Positions 54,501-62,878 of a DNA stretch of 64,000 bases are shown here, one piece after another (within the stretch, counting starts at the first letter, position 1; the number at the start of each line of letters is the position of its first letter). The stretch covers positions 186,001 to 250,000 of the forward strand of contig CAPPGO010000001.1 in the NCBI GenBank assembly GCA_948678575.1, read 5' to 3'. The translations under genes were made by a program, and so were the position numbers. The notes below the pieces were generated by a model. That model was not told the DNA's origin. It saw only the letters and a list, made by a program, of their open reading frames with translations, and did no database searches. Origin of the DNA: an uncultured Clostridia bacterium (GTDB lineage Bacteria; Bacillota; Clostridia; TANB77; CAG-508).

Positions 54501-56696
54501 TACCATATTACCCATTGAATGAGCTCCATGTGTAGCTTCATGATCCCAAACACTATATTTCATATGTTCTGTTGTATCATTTCTAGTTAAAAATGCAATT
54601 ATATTTGTATATATACCTTGATCTTTAACTGGTCTTACTTTGATTTCATATTTTATCTCACTATGTGCATTTACTGTTATAGCTGAGCTATTTCTTATAG
54701 ATGCATCAATTTGAGTAACTGTACAAGTATTTTTATCTATTACAGTTCTAGTAACTTGTGTTATTCCAGCACCTATGTCTCCTGGTAACACGTCTCCAAC
54801 TTTTACAACTGTTGGAAATCTAGAATCATTTTTCAATTCTATTGTAAAAGTAACTTCGTCTCCTCTTTCAACTTTAACTGAATTGTTATATTTATCTCGC
54901 ATTGCATCTTCACGCAATTTATCGCCTTCCATATCACGTCTTTCAGTTCCACCATTATATAAGTTTATTGCTTCTCCTACATGGTCTACATTTGAAATAT
55001 ACTTATAAATTGACATTTGTGTTTTCATTGGTACTGAAACTCTAATTTTATAAGTTCTAAGTTCGTTACTTAATATACCTCCACCAGCGAAACCATCTTG
55101 TGCAGCATCTGCACCACTTGTTGGATTTTCCCAAGTGAATTTCCAACAATCTTTATGTCCATGTCTACATAGATAATCAACAGTATGTGTAGTACTATGA
55201 AATGTACCATGATGGTGTACAGTATATGTATATGTGTATGTACTTCCATCTGCATTAGTTCCTGTTCCTGTTTCTGTTGTATCCCAACATCCAGAATACC
55301 AAGTATGTGTACAAGTTCCATGATATGGTGCACTTGTAGTACCTGGTGATGTATTTGCTGAACATCCTGATGCTGGACTTGGACAAGAATAAGATGTACA
55401 TCCTCTTTGATTACTTTTTTCTTTCCAACTTAATCTATATTGATATCCTCTATATACAGTACCATTAGCTGATACGTGAATTCTTTGATATGTAAATATA
55501 ATATCTAATAATTCATCATAACCTTTTACTTCACCTTCACTAAATTGAATGTTAAAGTTCAAGTCTGGTTCTATATCTTTTTGTCCTCCACCATTTGCAC
55601 CAACAAGTTTTTTTGTAATATCAATTGTTTTTTCTGCACCAGATTCATTTGTAAGTACAGCTTCTACTTTGATAATATCTCCTTTTAAATCATCTGCTGT
55701 TCCAAATATATCTTGTAAAGTTGCAGTATCATAAGATGCTGATGAACCATCATCTCCTGCGACCTCATGATCATCATCTCCACCTGGTTCTCCAATTGAT
55801 GAACCATCTACATTAACTCTTGGACAATCATAATCTTTTGCTCTAACATAATGACTCATTTGAAATGGTCCTACAATTAAATTACCTCCTGATAATGTTG
55901 TACCAACATTATCAGCTGGAATAACGTCTATTTTTGGATCTTCTGATTCTTGGTGATATTTATAATATTGCTCACCTTGATATTTTAATTTATTAGTTGC
56001 TGAACCTCCTAAGTTAATCCAACTATCCCATACTGCTGATTGTAAAGGATCTGATGAATAAGAACCTCTTGTATATAAGTTATTTGGTCCACCTGATTTA
56101 TAGCATGCAAGCAAAAATGCAAGTGATGCCCTTTCTTCTCCTTCTTCACAATTAAATGCAATATCTTGTGATGTATAATACCAGTTTGTATATACTGTAT
56201 CTGTTGGATTCTCCGTTTTTTCTCTATGACCTTGATAAACTTTTGATGAAGTTTTTAAAGCTGGATTTGCATAATAGTCTGCACTTGTATCTAAATCTGC
56301 TGTCATACTTGTTGCATAAGTACTTAAATTTCCTTTTGAGTAATTCCATTTATTTTTAGTAACTGTATATGTACCAGGATCATGATATCCATTACCTAAT
56401 ACATTATTCTTTTTTCCACCATATTCTACACCATGTTGCGCACAGAAATAATCTTTATTAGAATTAAATACATATTTATCAATAGGAAATCTTCCTATTC
56501 TTGTATATGGTGCTGTCTGTGGTGTAAATGCCTTTTTAACTTGCATTTCAATTGATTTTCCACCTACTAATGTAGTTTCTGGTTCTTGTTTTTTATCAAA
56601 AAGGGCATATGATTCATTAGATAATAATATAATTCCATATAAGGAAGTAGAAATTATGATACTAGCTAACAAAATACTTATTATAAATTTTTTCAT
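48528..56696 (-). CDS. Giant surface protein B2: thioester-like N-terminus, SdrD/DUF11 repeats, TPPTG anchor
   Basis: 2722 residues. Signal peptide/helix about 4-25. The N-terminal domain contains DYFCAQHGVEYGG (Cys85) and, later, DPLQSAVWDSW (Gln219), the spacing and motifs of Cys-Gln thioester adhesin domains. A Cys/His-rich insertion (about 435-520) has GCTSYSCPSPASGC, HGTCTHTWYSGCW and LCRHGHKDCW. Many DUF11-like modules follow (DEVTFTIELKND, DVVTYKIIAYNT, ETIIYSIRLTND), with SdrD-B-like modules near 1195 (GKVWLDRDKDGYMG) and 1862 (GYVWDDARSE). The end is TPPTGLN, a membrane helix and YHKRRIK. GGAGGAG site; 13 bp after the A2 gene. Probably a stalk-like adhesin; ligand unknown. Confidence 0.87.
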   Translation of the reverse strand: MKKFIISILLASIIISTSLYGIILLSNESYALFDKKQEPETTLVGGKSIEMQVKKAFTPQTAPYTRIGRFPIDKYVFNSNKDYFCAQHGVEYGGKKNNVLGNGYHDPGTYTVTKNKWNYSKGNLSTYATSMTADLDTSADYYANPALKTSSKVYQGHREKTENPTDTVYTNWYYTSQDIAFNCEEGEERASLAFLLACYKSGGPNNLYTRGSYSSDPLQSAVWDSWINLGGSATNKLKYQGEQYYKYHQESEDPKIDVIPADNVGTTLSGGNLIVGPFQMSHYVRAKDYDCPRVNVDGSSIGEPGGDDDHEVAGDDGSSASYDTATLQDIFGTADDLKGDIIKVEAVLTNESGAEKTIDITKKLVGANGGGQKDIEPDLNFNIQFSEGEVKGYDELLDIIFTYQRIHVSANGTVYRGYQYRLSWKEKSNQRGCTSYSCPSPASGCSANTSPGTTSAPYHGTCTHTWYSGCWDTTETGTGTNADGSTYTYTYTVHHHGTFHSTTHTVDYLCRHGHKDCWKFTWENPTSGADAAQDGFAGGGILSNELRTYKIRVSVPMKTQMSIYKYISNVDHVGEAINLYNGGTERRDMEGDKLREDAMRDKYNNSVKVERGDEVTFTIELKNDSRFPTVVKVGDVLPGDIGAGITQVTRTVIDKNTCTVTQIDASIRNSSAITVNAHSEIKYEIKVRPVKDQGIYTNIIAFLTRNDTTEHMKYSVWDHEATHGAHSMGNMVNVRGDKNDSTNPKELRDWDSDTYEIKEFNVGFEKYIYDVEHDKEHIVPTSLDTTMPASDERSAKNGTTEAQKKANPVYAEYGDVVTYKIIAYNTMDSTGSRFDIQGSTRDGKPYWEPDKVYVNIEDKLPNKFSRLKIEVENTGITGNDSHTISAPEASMSGGKIKIDNLMIPAGGTRTITITLVVEEHQKGVIEENNAKLDKKIKNINRGPGKSSNVNDKYCVIKNNAPGDNLITSDFYIINDYELTLDKYISDYKHEMTDFNNSNDFTNETNTLSDRYEMTEEQKKNAPLQAEKNETIIYSIRLTNDAKTVGGSMTSAIKRATQVRPTKIQDAMDAGLEYQGVAVNVYKADGSVKFANVPVTHEDIGNNTHTFEMGNKYGSECLILDPTDYIIYEITVKVTKTNMYLYSLENTGTIRTLTDINHDEFTREVKNDEYNENIADQQVSKEYVKLKDLVIAGKVWLDRDKDGYMGQNGNGNLEVNGNAIDVETNPSTHIDDTTGKEFAMKGIVVKLYKDDGTLVRTTKTDGNGLFTFSRLEDGSTYYAGAYKADGSGVTESEQRVDKATNKDPNKNYTELSELINYYVEYEYDGLVYKSTEIYSDNKNIGVEGEIDDKYKRDSNAYEFTDVREEFNKHYEIVAFNKAYNGDLTEENALEYEKSNHESYIRVNKDRKITARSFINVPSNSSIANTKLLWLLKQTSSDYKPETEYLKYINLGLEEREDVDLDITQDVYELKTTINGEEMTYEYNQNKFTSKVGEVFADESRNAAKAIDKEHSTDEYNSEFYMTGYKDDTSGIESNRKLYSFEYYLEDYNYRISQYHIDTVRAYKGSPDRDFNANAVDGGASILLDNSVGRESELNTEITFRIKVTNNSITDDEPHKSEGKDIKVYTGINEIVEYYDTDFVDLTFNNDGSIRGFNVKEKDAHDYLVNKEIKVLSAKAVMGNGQEKPVTLTKESAYNAERTLQDGGMKLYDTLYIRPAVENTSTNVLTGQGIKASEFMLAEGESMDILITFVVEKELENPDIKEIETILGIKENVAEISSYSTYYKDGENYKSASLIDKDSNPNNFGETYESVSNVDSSEYLKFFEDDTFKTGILLKVPSPPPPDTPPPQGEDPEYKYKYNVQRTLKGYVWDDARSETATDEDGTQYIGNGKYGDGVSALEDARKNKAFEQSDGSNKEENDFSAKDVKAQLIEVIKMPDPENAGVERVYEDTIYVNGETGEDASVMKTRTAADGTYMFNGYIPGEYIVRFTYGDKEADEDINALSEERFIFNGQDYKSTTYQPNESVYAENAQANGDKTPGDVKLEILEKAGQSDAKDDEIRRLEVIGYSETVTNQKNEILKGKYSSDKIALLGQTYMNSETTDFLVRTEKEIRKVTILTYKEYNKKVTETITEARFNIANIDFGLQYRPEQQLALNKYISNITILTSDTNNANSSEPLVDAIFDEYYGVVRNTDFVTGATTFITDAEGNTIKVDPNGSNSDIENAVATGGGNIGEAQKNNDGTYVIAVAGTELNVNKSVGLQNVQYLPNEYEKDSNGMQALEEYPRGSGKYLVKATQGFAYIVLDDNILQGATIKVKYLFTGTNISEVDRVSSNLSDLRFKENTETEKYAKLGGTQNQVYDEVTYQVSDINNKPTFINHNYSPALTARNAMFSEYYRYELEGGNIKKDLTNKDILYRVKVKDLLANNDKVVEIADIQKAPNAGNPHSGTTGYYGRYLGSTYYTGKINDAMEVIAELKIDKILDYVDNDLVFNNDENRGENNLWKTTTTKELYDANMLNKFTYTYYDSNGKPVTDNTTTEDYKLVDADGRAYDTAERSNLALSLDDRVRDDLPADQDTTVNKKFSRFLFPRYADSNESIGIISLATSKVLSPEDKTDDMTYENIAEIIQYSSVTGRVTNLATTIGNAKIEEISNESPEFHEGRTESDTASVEKVTLTPPTGLNRINRVVRDVVKGASYTVVVIIVVALACVAVTVGITLYHKRRIK

Positions 56697-56709
56697 AAAC
56701 TTCTCCTCC

Positions 56710-59700
56710 TTACTTATAGAATTTTTTTAAACTAATTTTTTTATTTTTTGCTTTATACACTTTATCAAAATGTATATCTATTGGTAATTTTTGATTATAT
56801 CCAAGTCCTGCAAGAACTCCTATTATGAATATAATAATTATTACATTTCTTAATGTTCTACCTGTTGACACTGTGATGATTGTATTTTGAACACTAATAT
56901 TATTATCTGCTTTTTCTGATTCCGCTGAATTAGATAAAGCTTTTAGTATTTCTACTTTATTAGAAATTGTACCCGTATTTTCATTTGTCATTGTCTTTGT
57001 TAAGTTTATCTTGTACTCTTTCTTTTGTCCTGGATTTAAAGTTGTTTGATTTATATTTTTCATATAAATATATCCATCATTTCCTTTATACCAGTCTTTA
57101 TTTTGATTTTCATCAAATTCGATATCTGTACCAATGTAATCCACTACTTGCTCAGCATATCCTTCTAAACTACCTTTATTTTCTAATGTAATTGTATATT
57201 CTAATTCTACCTTAGCACCTTTTAATTGCTTTGAATGAATGTCTATTTTTGCTAAATCTACATTATTGTAATTATATTCTTTTGTACCTTTTTTAGTTGT
57301 TACTTTTGCTTTACTTAAATATTTAGTAATTTGTAAATCAAAAGTATCTCTACTTTGTAAACCAATATCAATATTTTCAATATTAGCATTTTCTACTGTT
57401 ATTGTATTTGAAATTGCATTCATATCATCTGCATTACTTTCAATAACATCAGAATTTCTATCTTCTCCAACATCTGCTTTCTTATAAATTGTAGTTGTGT
57501 ATAATTTATTATCATAAACAAATGCTACAATGTATTTTCCATTTTCTACATCGTTAAAAATATATCCACCATTGCTATCTGTTGTTGTAGATTTAAGCAT
57601 AGAGTGTCCAACCGTTAATAAATATACTTTTATTGAAGCTAAAGCTTTTTCATCATCTTCTCTTGCTCCATTCTTATTTGTATCTAACCATGCTCTACCT
57701 TTTATACTATATTTTTGAACTTCTACTGGCTCACTTGGATTATTATTTTCTTCTGGTTGTGTAGGCGTATTTGGTTCATTTGGTGTTAAATTGTTATTAT
57801 TATTGCTATTATTGTTATTATTGTTACTATTATCTGGGTTTTGATTTACATTGTCATTATCATTATTTGTATTATTATCATTATTGGCATTATCTTCTTG
57901 CTCTTGTCGTTTTTGTTCTTCTTCATATTCTTTATTTAAGTTATCAATTCTATCTTGCTCTTTTTCTTCTTCTGTTTTCTCTGTATTCAATACTGTAAAT
58001 TCAAAAGGATCTATATTTATATCTTCTTGATTATCTGCTGTTATTTTTCTGTTTAATATAACTTTAATAGTATCGATTCCAGACATGTTTTTAGCTTTTA
58101 ATGTCATATCAACAGTCATGCTTTCATTTGCTTTTATAATTGGTAACTTGGCATCTATTTTTCCTGTTCCATCTCCTGTTGATAAAGTACTTCCATTAGA
58201 ACATTTTATTTCTCTAACATCCATGTTATTTGGAACATCACATTGGAATTTACCACTAGTTACATTAGTTAATCCCATATTTGTTATTGTTGTTGAAATA
58301 ACAATAGTTTCATTTTCTTTAATTTGTGACAATTTATTTACTGTGCTGTCTTTTGCATCAATCATTCCTCTAATTACACTTTGATTTACAGGTGTACTAT
58401 ACTCATAATTTGCCATATCCTCTGATTTTATTTGGAATTGACAATTATATTCTTCTTTTGATTTACTAATTTTTTTTGCAATTACTTCTGTTGTTATAAC
58501 AGTTGTTTCACCCTTTTTCATTTCTGGTATTTTAAAATATATTTTTCCATCATTTGGACTAAATGTAATATCTCCATCTGCTCCATTAATTTTTCCTGAT
58601 GAAAATTCATAAACTTTTCCTACATTGAAAATTGCTTCAACATTTTTTAAATCTCTATTAGAAATATTTTGTACATTTAATGTAAAGTTTGTTGGTGTAC
58701 CTGGTTCTAAAACTCTATCATAATCCAAAGTTATATTTGTATCAAAATTTGCATATTGCAACTTATTTTTTATTTCATTTGTTTCTATACTATTTGCTAA
58801 CGTATCACTAGTAACAGTTGCTTTATTTGTTATGTATATATCAGGAACTTCTGTTATATATTTTTTCTCAAATATTGGTTCTTGAATTATTACTTTTTCT
58901 TCGTTTTCATATTTTGTATTCTCATCACCAGATTGTGGTGGTACTTCTACATCTTTATATCCAACAACTTCTTCTATATAATATCCATTTTCGTCTTTTC
59001 CTGTTGCATAAGATTCAAGAGTAGGTTTTCTATTTGTTCTTACATAATAATCAAATGTTTTTGTTTCTCCTGCTTTTAATACAGGAATATTAAATTCCAT
59101 TTCTTTTTTAGTAGAATCCAATACAAAACTATAATCACCAACATAACATCTACCATCTTTTACTGTATATGTTGTGTATTCTGGAATTGGTGCTTTTACA
59201 TTAATATTTTGTATATCAATACTTCCACTATTTACAACTGTTACTGTATATTTCATTCTTTTTTCAGATAAAATATCAGCTCCATCTCCAATGTCTACAC
59301 TTAGATTTGCTTCGATTTTTGGTCCAGCTTCTGTTACTAAACCTACTAAATCTGCTTTTGTACTTTCATATACAACTGCTAAATCTGTATGATTATTATA
59401 ATATGCTCCAAATGAACCATACATTTCTACTTCATAAGGTAAGTTAGCTGGTATTTGGAAATTATAACTAAACTTAAATAATGTTCCAGCTTTAACTGTA
59501 CTAGTTGGTACAATTAAATAAGATTTTACTTGACTCATATCTTCTGGTGTTTTTGTCCAACCATTTGCGCCATTACTTAAAGATATATCAGCTTTTGGAT
59601 TATATGAATAATATATATCGCATCCAATTGGATTAATATCTGATTGAAGAATTCCACTAACCATAAATGTATTTCTATTAGTTCCAATTGTTTTACCTGT

Positions 59701-62502
59701 TATAACATCTGTTGCTTCTGTATTTGGTACTCTACCTAACATTGCAACATCTGTACAATCATTTCCTGTATTATTTAATGCTGCAAGTGTCATTGTAACA
59801 TCTCTTGTAAGTGTTCCCATTTCAGCTTTGGCTGTTACTTCACCTTGTTTTATTGTTTCAATTGTACTTCCCATTCCATCATAATTTTCAATACCATTTG
59901 CTGTAATAAAACCTGATGGTGCTTGGAATGAAAATACTTCAATATCAAAACCATTTGTTGTTTTAATTATTCCATCTGGAATACCACTTGAAATTTTCCA
60001 ATCTGTTTGTGATTGATAATTTGTTACACCTTGATTGAAATAATACATTTTTAATTGATCATCTTTCTTTGGTGTATAATCATCAACTACTATTTTTGTA
60101 TTTACTATAATATTTGTACCATTTGTAATTTCACTTGTACTAAATTCTCTTTGAACACCCTCTAATTGAATTTTCATTCTTTGAACGTTATTTGCATCTT
60201 TGAAAAGTGAAATGTTTTTAACTGTTAATCCTTCTTCATATAAAAGATTTACTGATTTTACTTCAACATCTCTTATATAAGATGGAAATACAATTTCGAA
60301 TTCTGGATTTATATATAAATCACTTTTATCAGTATTATTATTAAGTTCAATTTTTAATTCAACATTTTCGTTATCTGCTATTGTAGATAATTGTGTTGTA
60401 TTCATTGAAATTTCAGCTTTTGTATAGCTTTTTTCAAAATATTTTTCTGCTTTTAATGGTGTAAGTTCAATAACTTCATCAGAAGTTCCATATTTTACTT
60501 GTGCTTTTACTCTACTTTCTATTTTTTCAAAATTATTAAATGTAGCTTTTTCATAAGCACATTTTCCAATTGATTTAACAAAATCAACTGTTATTGTTCC
60601 ATTAACTTTAATATCTTTTACAGATATTTCTACACCATGTATATCTCCATTTAGTACTAATTCACAATCTTCTTGTGAACTAACTATGCTAGCATTTAAT
60701 GTATGTAAAACTTCTCCTGTACTTGATTTAATTTCTATTGTTCCGCCTTGATTTAATATTTCTGCTATCTCAGCATATTTGAATTTTACTTCTTTATATA
60801 ATACATCTTGCGCTTCAAATTCTAAGTTTGTCTTATCTATATAATATTCTTTTGTATCTTTTAATGTAAATTCTTTTAAAATATCATTTGTAAGAATATT
60901 TATACTAACTGTTGAAGTAAATTCTGTATCATATACAGCTTCAACTGAATTATAGTTAGCATTAATTTTTCCTTTGCTTATTAAATCTTCTGTTGTTCCT
61001 ATTGAATATGTAATAAGTTCTCCAATATTTACAATTGTTTTCTTTTCTCCTGAGAAATCTTTTGTTATTATATTATTTTCTTTTCCGCTAAATTCTTCAA
61101 CTGTTACTTTTCCTTTTAAGTCAACTGAAATTTCTTGACTTTCTACATATTCATCGTATCTATATACAATTACATATATATCTTCGCCACTTGTTAAAAC
61201 AGCATTATTGTTTTCAACTTTTATAGTTATGGTATTTTTATCTGCATTATATTCCCAATTATCACTAGAAAAAGTAATTTCATTAATTTCTTCACCTGAT
61301 GTTGCTTTTAATTTTGTTGCGCGCACATCTAAAGTTATAGGTGATTTTCCATTAATTAATGGAGCTTCAAACTCTATAACTGTTTCTTTTAATGGTAAAT
61401 AATTTTCCTCTGTACAATCTCTATTTACAACTATTTTGCTTTCAACCAAAGTTCCTTTTGTTCCTTCAACTTCAAAAGGTGAAACTTTTGTAATTTCAGT
61501 TGAAACATTTATGTCTTTTGAATAAGTCCATTCAGTTGTTATTTTATCTGTACTAGAAACTTCTACTTCTTCTAGATCTTCATTTATATAAGTACCAAAC
61601 AAGTCCAAATTTGTTTGTTTATATAAGTCTGATACATTTAATGTTTCACCAGCTTTATAAGCTAATTTAACATAAATCTTTGTATTTTCTGCTACATTTT
61701 CTACCAATATTTCATTATCACTATTAATCTTTGCACTTATTGCTGAAACGGGTATAACGTCATTATTTTCTTTTTGTTTAGCTTCGTCTTCATATACTTT
61801 ATCTTCATCAACTAATACATCTTCTTGTTCTTGATTATCCACTGTTTTTCCGTCAGTTGGAATAATGTTTTCAGCCGCTTGTCCGTCGGCAGGTTCCATA
61901 TCTTGAACATTTGTATTATCTGATGTTACAGTATTAGCATTATCAACAACTGCTGTATTTTCTTCATTTTCTACTACATTATTTGTAACGTCATTTGCTA
62001 TTTCATTTGCAATAGTGTTTTCTGATGATGTTGTATTTTCATTTGTTGGTAAAGTCAATTCTACTTCTGGTAAATCAGCATTTACAACTTGTCCTGTTTG
62101 CAAAAGAGTTTCTTCAAGTTGAACAGCTTGTTCTAATGTATCCTCCTTCTTTTCGTTATTTGATGATAAATTCAAAATTTCTTCGAATTTAAAATTGGGC
62201 TCTCCTTCATCAGTAACAGCTTTTATTGTTCCAGTTTTCAAATAACCAATTTCTTTTGGTTCTAACTCTAAAATCAATGTCATTTTGCCATTAACATCTG
62301 CTTGCATTTCATTTTTTTCTTTTCCATTTTCATCTAAGAAATAAGCCTTGTATGAAAGATTATTCTTACCAAAAAGTGAAAAACCAAAAAGCGATATGCC
62401 ATCACTTGTTGCCAATGCTTGCAAAGTTAAACCACAATTTGAAAATGTGATAACAAATACTATTGCCATTACTAAGATTTTCCTAAGTACTTTGTTTTCC
62501 AT
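56710..62502 (-). CDS. Giant surface protein A2: DUF11/SdrD-like repeats, TVSTG-type C-terminal anchor
   Basis: 1930 residues. Signal peptide 1-32 (LQALATS, as in A1). An Asn/Thr/Asp/Glu-rich segment at about 135-250 is absent from A1. Beta modules and DUF11-like repeats follow (SEKRMKYTVTVVNSGSIDIQN, PGTPTNFTLNVQNISNRDL). A second low-complexity Asn-rich linker lies at about 1525-1600, then an SdrD-B-like module near 1604 (GRAWLDTNKNGARED) and a DUF11-like module. The end is ITVSTGRTLRN, a membrane helix and a long basic tail. GAAAGGGA site before ATG. First gene of the upstream module, with the shared element at 62640. Confidence 0.86.
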   Translation of the reverse strand: MENKVLRKILVMAIVFVITFSNCGLTLQALATSDGISLFGFSLFGKNNLSYKAYFLDENGKEKNEMQADVNGKMTLILELEPKEIGYLKTGTIKAVTDEGEPNFKFEEILNLSSNNEKKEDTLEQAVQLEETLLQTGQVVNADLPEVELTLPTNENTTSSENTIANEIANDVTNNVVENEENTAVVDNANTVTSDNTNVQDMEPADGQAAENIIPTDGKTVDNQEQEDVLVDEDKVYEDEAKQKENNDVIPVSAISAKINSDNEILVENVAENTKIYVKLAYKAGETLNVSDLYKQTNLDLFGTYINEDLEEVEVSSTDKITTEWTYSKDINVSTEITKVSPFEVEGTKGTLVESKIVVNRDCTEENYLPLKETVIEFEAPLINGKSPITLDVRATKLKATSGEEINEITFSSDNWEYNADKNTITIKVENNNAVLTSGEDIYVIVYRYDEYVESQEISVDLKGKVTVEEFSGKENNIITKDFSGEKKTIVNIGELITYSIGTTEDLISKGKINANYNSVEAVYDTEFTSTVSINILTNDILKEFTLKDTKEYYIDKTNLEFEAQDVLYKEVKFKYAEIAEILNQGGTIEIKSSTGEVLHTLNASIVSSQEDCELVLNGDIHGVEISVKDIKVNGTITVDFVKSIGKCAYEKATFNNFEKIESRVKAQVKYGTSDEVIELTPLKAEKYFEKSYTKAEISMNTTQLSTIADNENVELKIELNNNTDKSDLYINPEFEIVFPSYIRDVEVKSVNLLYEEGLTVKNISLFKDANNVQRMKIQLEGVQREFSTSEITNGTNIIVNTKIVVDDYTPKKDDQLKMYYFNQGVTNYQSQTDWKISSGIPDGIIKTTNGFDIEVFSFQAPSGFITANGIENYDGMGSTIETIKQGEVTAKAEMGTLTRDVTMTLAALNNTGNDCTDVAMLGRVPNTEATDVITGKTIGTNRNTFMVSGILQSDINPIGCDIYYSYNPKADISLSNGANGWTKTPEDMSQVKSYLIVPTSTVKAGTLFKFSYNFQIPANLPYEVEMYGSFGAYYNNHTDLAVVYESTKADLVGLVTEAGPKIEANLSVDIGDGADILSEKRMKYTVTVVNSGSIDIQNINVKAPIPEYTTYTVKDGRCYVGDYSFVLDSTKKEMEFNIPVLKAGETKTFDYYVRTNRKPTLESYATGKDENGYYIEEVVGYKDVEVPPQSGDENTKYENEEKVIIQEPIFEKKYITEVPDIYITNKATVTSDTLANSIETNEIKNKLQYANFDTNITLDYDRVLEPGTPTNFTLNVQNISNRDLKNVEAIFNVGKVYEFSSGKINGADGDITFSPNDGKIYFKIPEMKKGETTVITTEVIAKKISKSKEEYNCQFQIKSEDMANYEYSTPVNQSVIRGMIDAKDSTVNKLSQIKENETIVISTTITNMGLTNVTSGKFQCDVPNNMDVREIKCSNGSTLSTGDGTGKIDAKLPIIKANESMTVDMTLKAKNMSGIDTIKVILNRKITADNQEDINIDPFEFTVLNTEKTEEEKEQDRIDNLNKEYEEEQKRQEQEDNANNDNNTNNDNDNVNQNPDNSNNNNNNSNNNNNLTPNEPNTPTQPEENNNPSEPVEVQKYSIKGRAWLDTNKNGAREDDEKALASIKVYLLTVGHSMLKSTTTDSNGGYIFNDVENGKYIVAFVYDNKLYTTTIYKKADVGEDRNSDVIESNADDMNAISNTITVENANIENIDIGLQSRDTFDLQITKYLSKAKVTTKKGTKEYNYNNVDLAKIDIHSKQLKGAKVELEYTITLENKGSLEGYAEQVVDYIGTDIEFDENQNKDWYKGNDGYIYMKNINQTTLNPGQKKEYKINLTKTMTNENTGTISNKVEILKALSNSAESEKADNNISVQNTIITVSTGRTLRNVIIIIFIIGVLAGLGYNQKLPIDIHFDKVYKAKNKKISLKKFYK

Positions 62503-62639
62503 AACTTTTTCCCTTTCTGCCGTTTTGGCGCAATACTGCTTAAATTATTATATATATTATATTACGCTTTAATTTTTTTTTTGTACATAGGGAAAAATTC
62601 CCAATTTTCAATTGTTACAGAGATTTTGACACAAAAAAA

Positions 62640-62697
62640 TTACGGAAATAAAGGCTTCAAAATCAATTTTTCACTATATTAAATTTTCATTACTTTT
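62640..62697 (-). promoter_or_regulatory. Shared surface-gene upstream element, copy 3
   Basis: Plus-strand reading: TTACGGAA (62640-62647), 32 nt, TAAATTTTCATTACTTTT (62680-62697). It differs from copies 1 and 2 mainly by ACTT for ACAT. Confidence 0.6.
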
Positions 62698-62785
62698 TTG
62701 AAAAGTATCTGACATAAAACCATAAATTACTATTTTTTTATGAAAAAGTGATAAAAATTTCTTAAAACAAGCAACCGTGCTAAAA

Positions 62786-62815
62786 TAAAAAGAAGAACAT
62801 AGTCAACATTCTTCT
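62786..62815 (-). terminator. Terminator after the 104-residue gene
   Basis: Stem AGAAGAA/UUCUUCU (62809-62815 with 62791-62797), followed by UUUUAUUUUA. It lies about 65 bp after the stop. Confidence 0.6.
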
Positions 62816-62878
62816 CATTAAAAAGTATAAATATTAAACATAAAATTATTACGGCATCAAGCTTTTCTTCCAAATAAG

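Larger units (their letters stand above)
62503..62878 (-). other. Intergenic region upstream of giant module 2
   Basis: 376 bp without a gene. It holds the terminator of the 104-residue gene (62791-62815), the shared element (62640-62697) and an AT-rich stretch with TATAAT-like boxes around 62545-62570 that may be the -10 of the A2 gene; no convincing -35 is visible. Confidence 0.7.

Noticed and set aside
55070..55333. Alternative minus-strand frame inside the 2722-residue gene
   Set aside because: His/Ile-rich shadow frame of the Cys/His-rich segment, with no ribosome site of its own.
50011..62004. Open frames of 60-200 codons on the plus strand opposite the giant genes
   Set aside because: They mirror the strongly coding minus strand in AT-rich repeats, have no ribosome sites and give low-complexity Leu/Ser/Ile-rich products.
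62846..62852. Fourth copy of the TTACGG element
   Set aside because: Only six bases match (TTACGGC) and there is no WAAATTTTNATTAC partner at the fixed distance.
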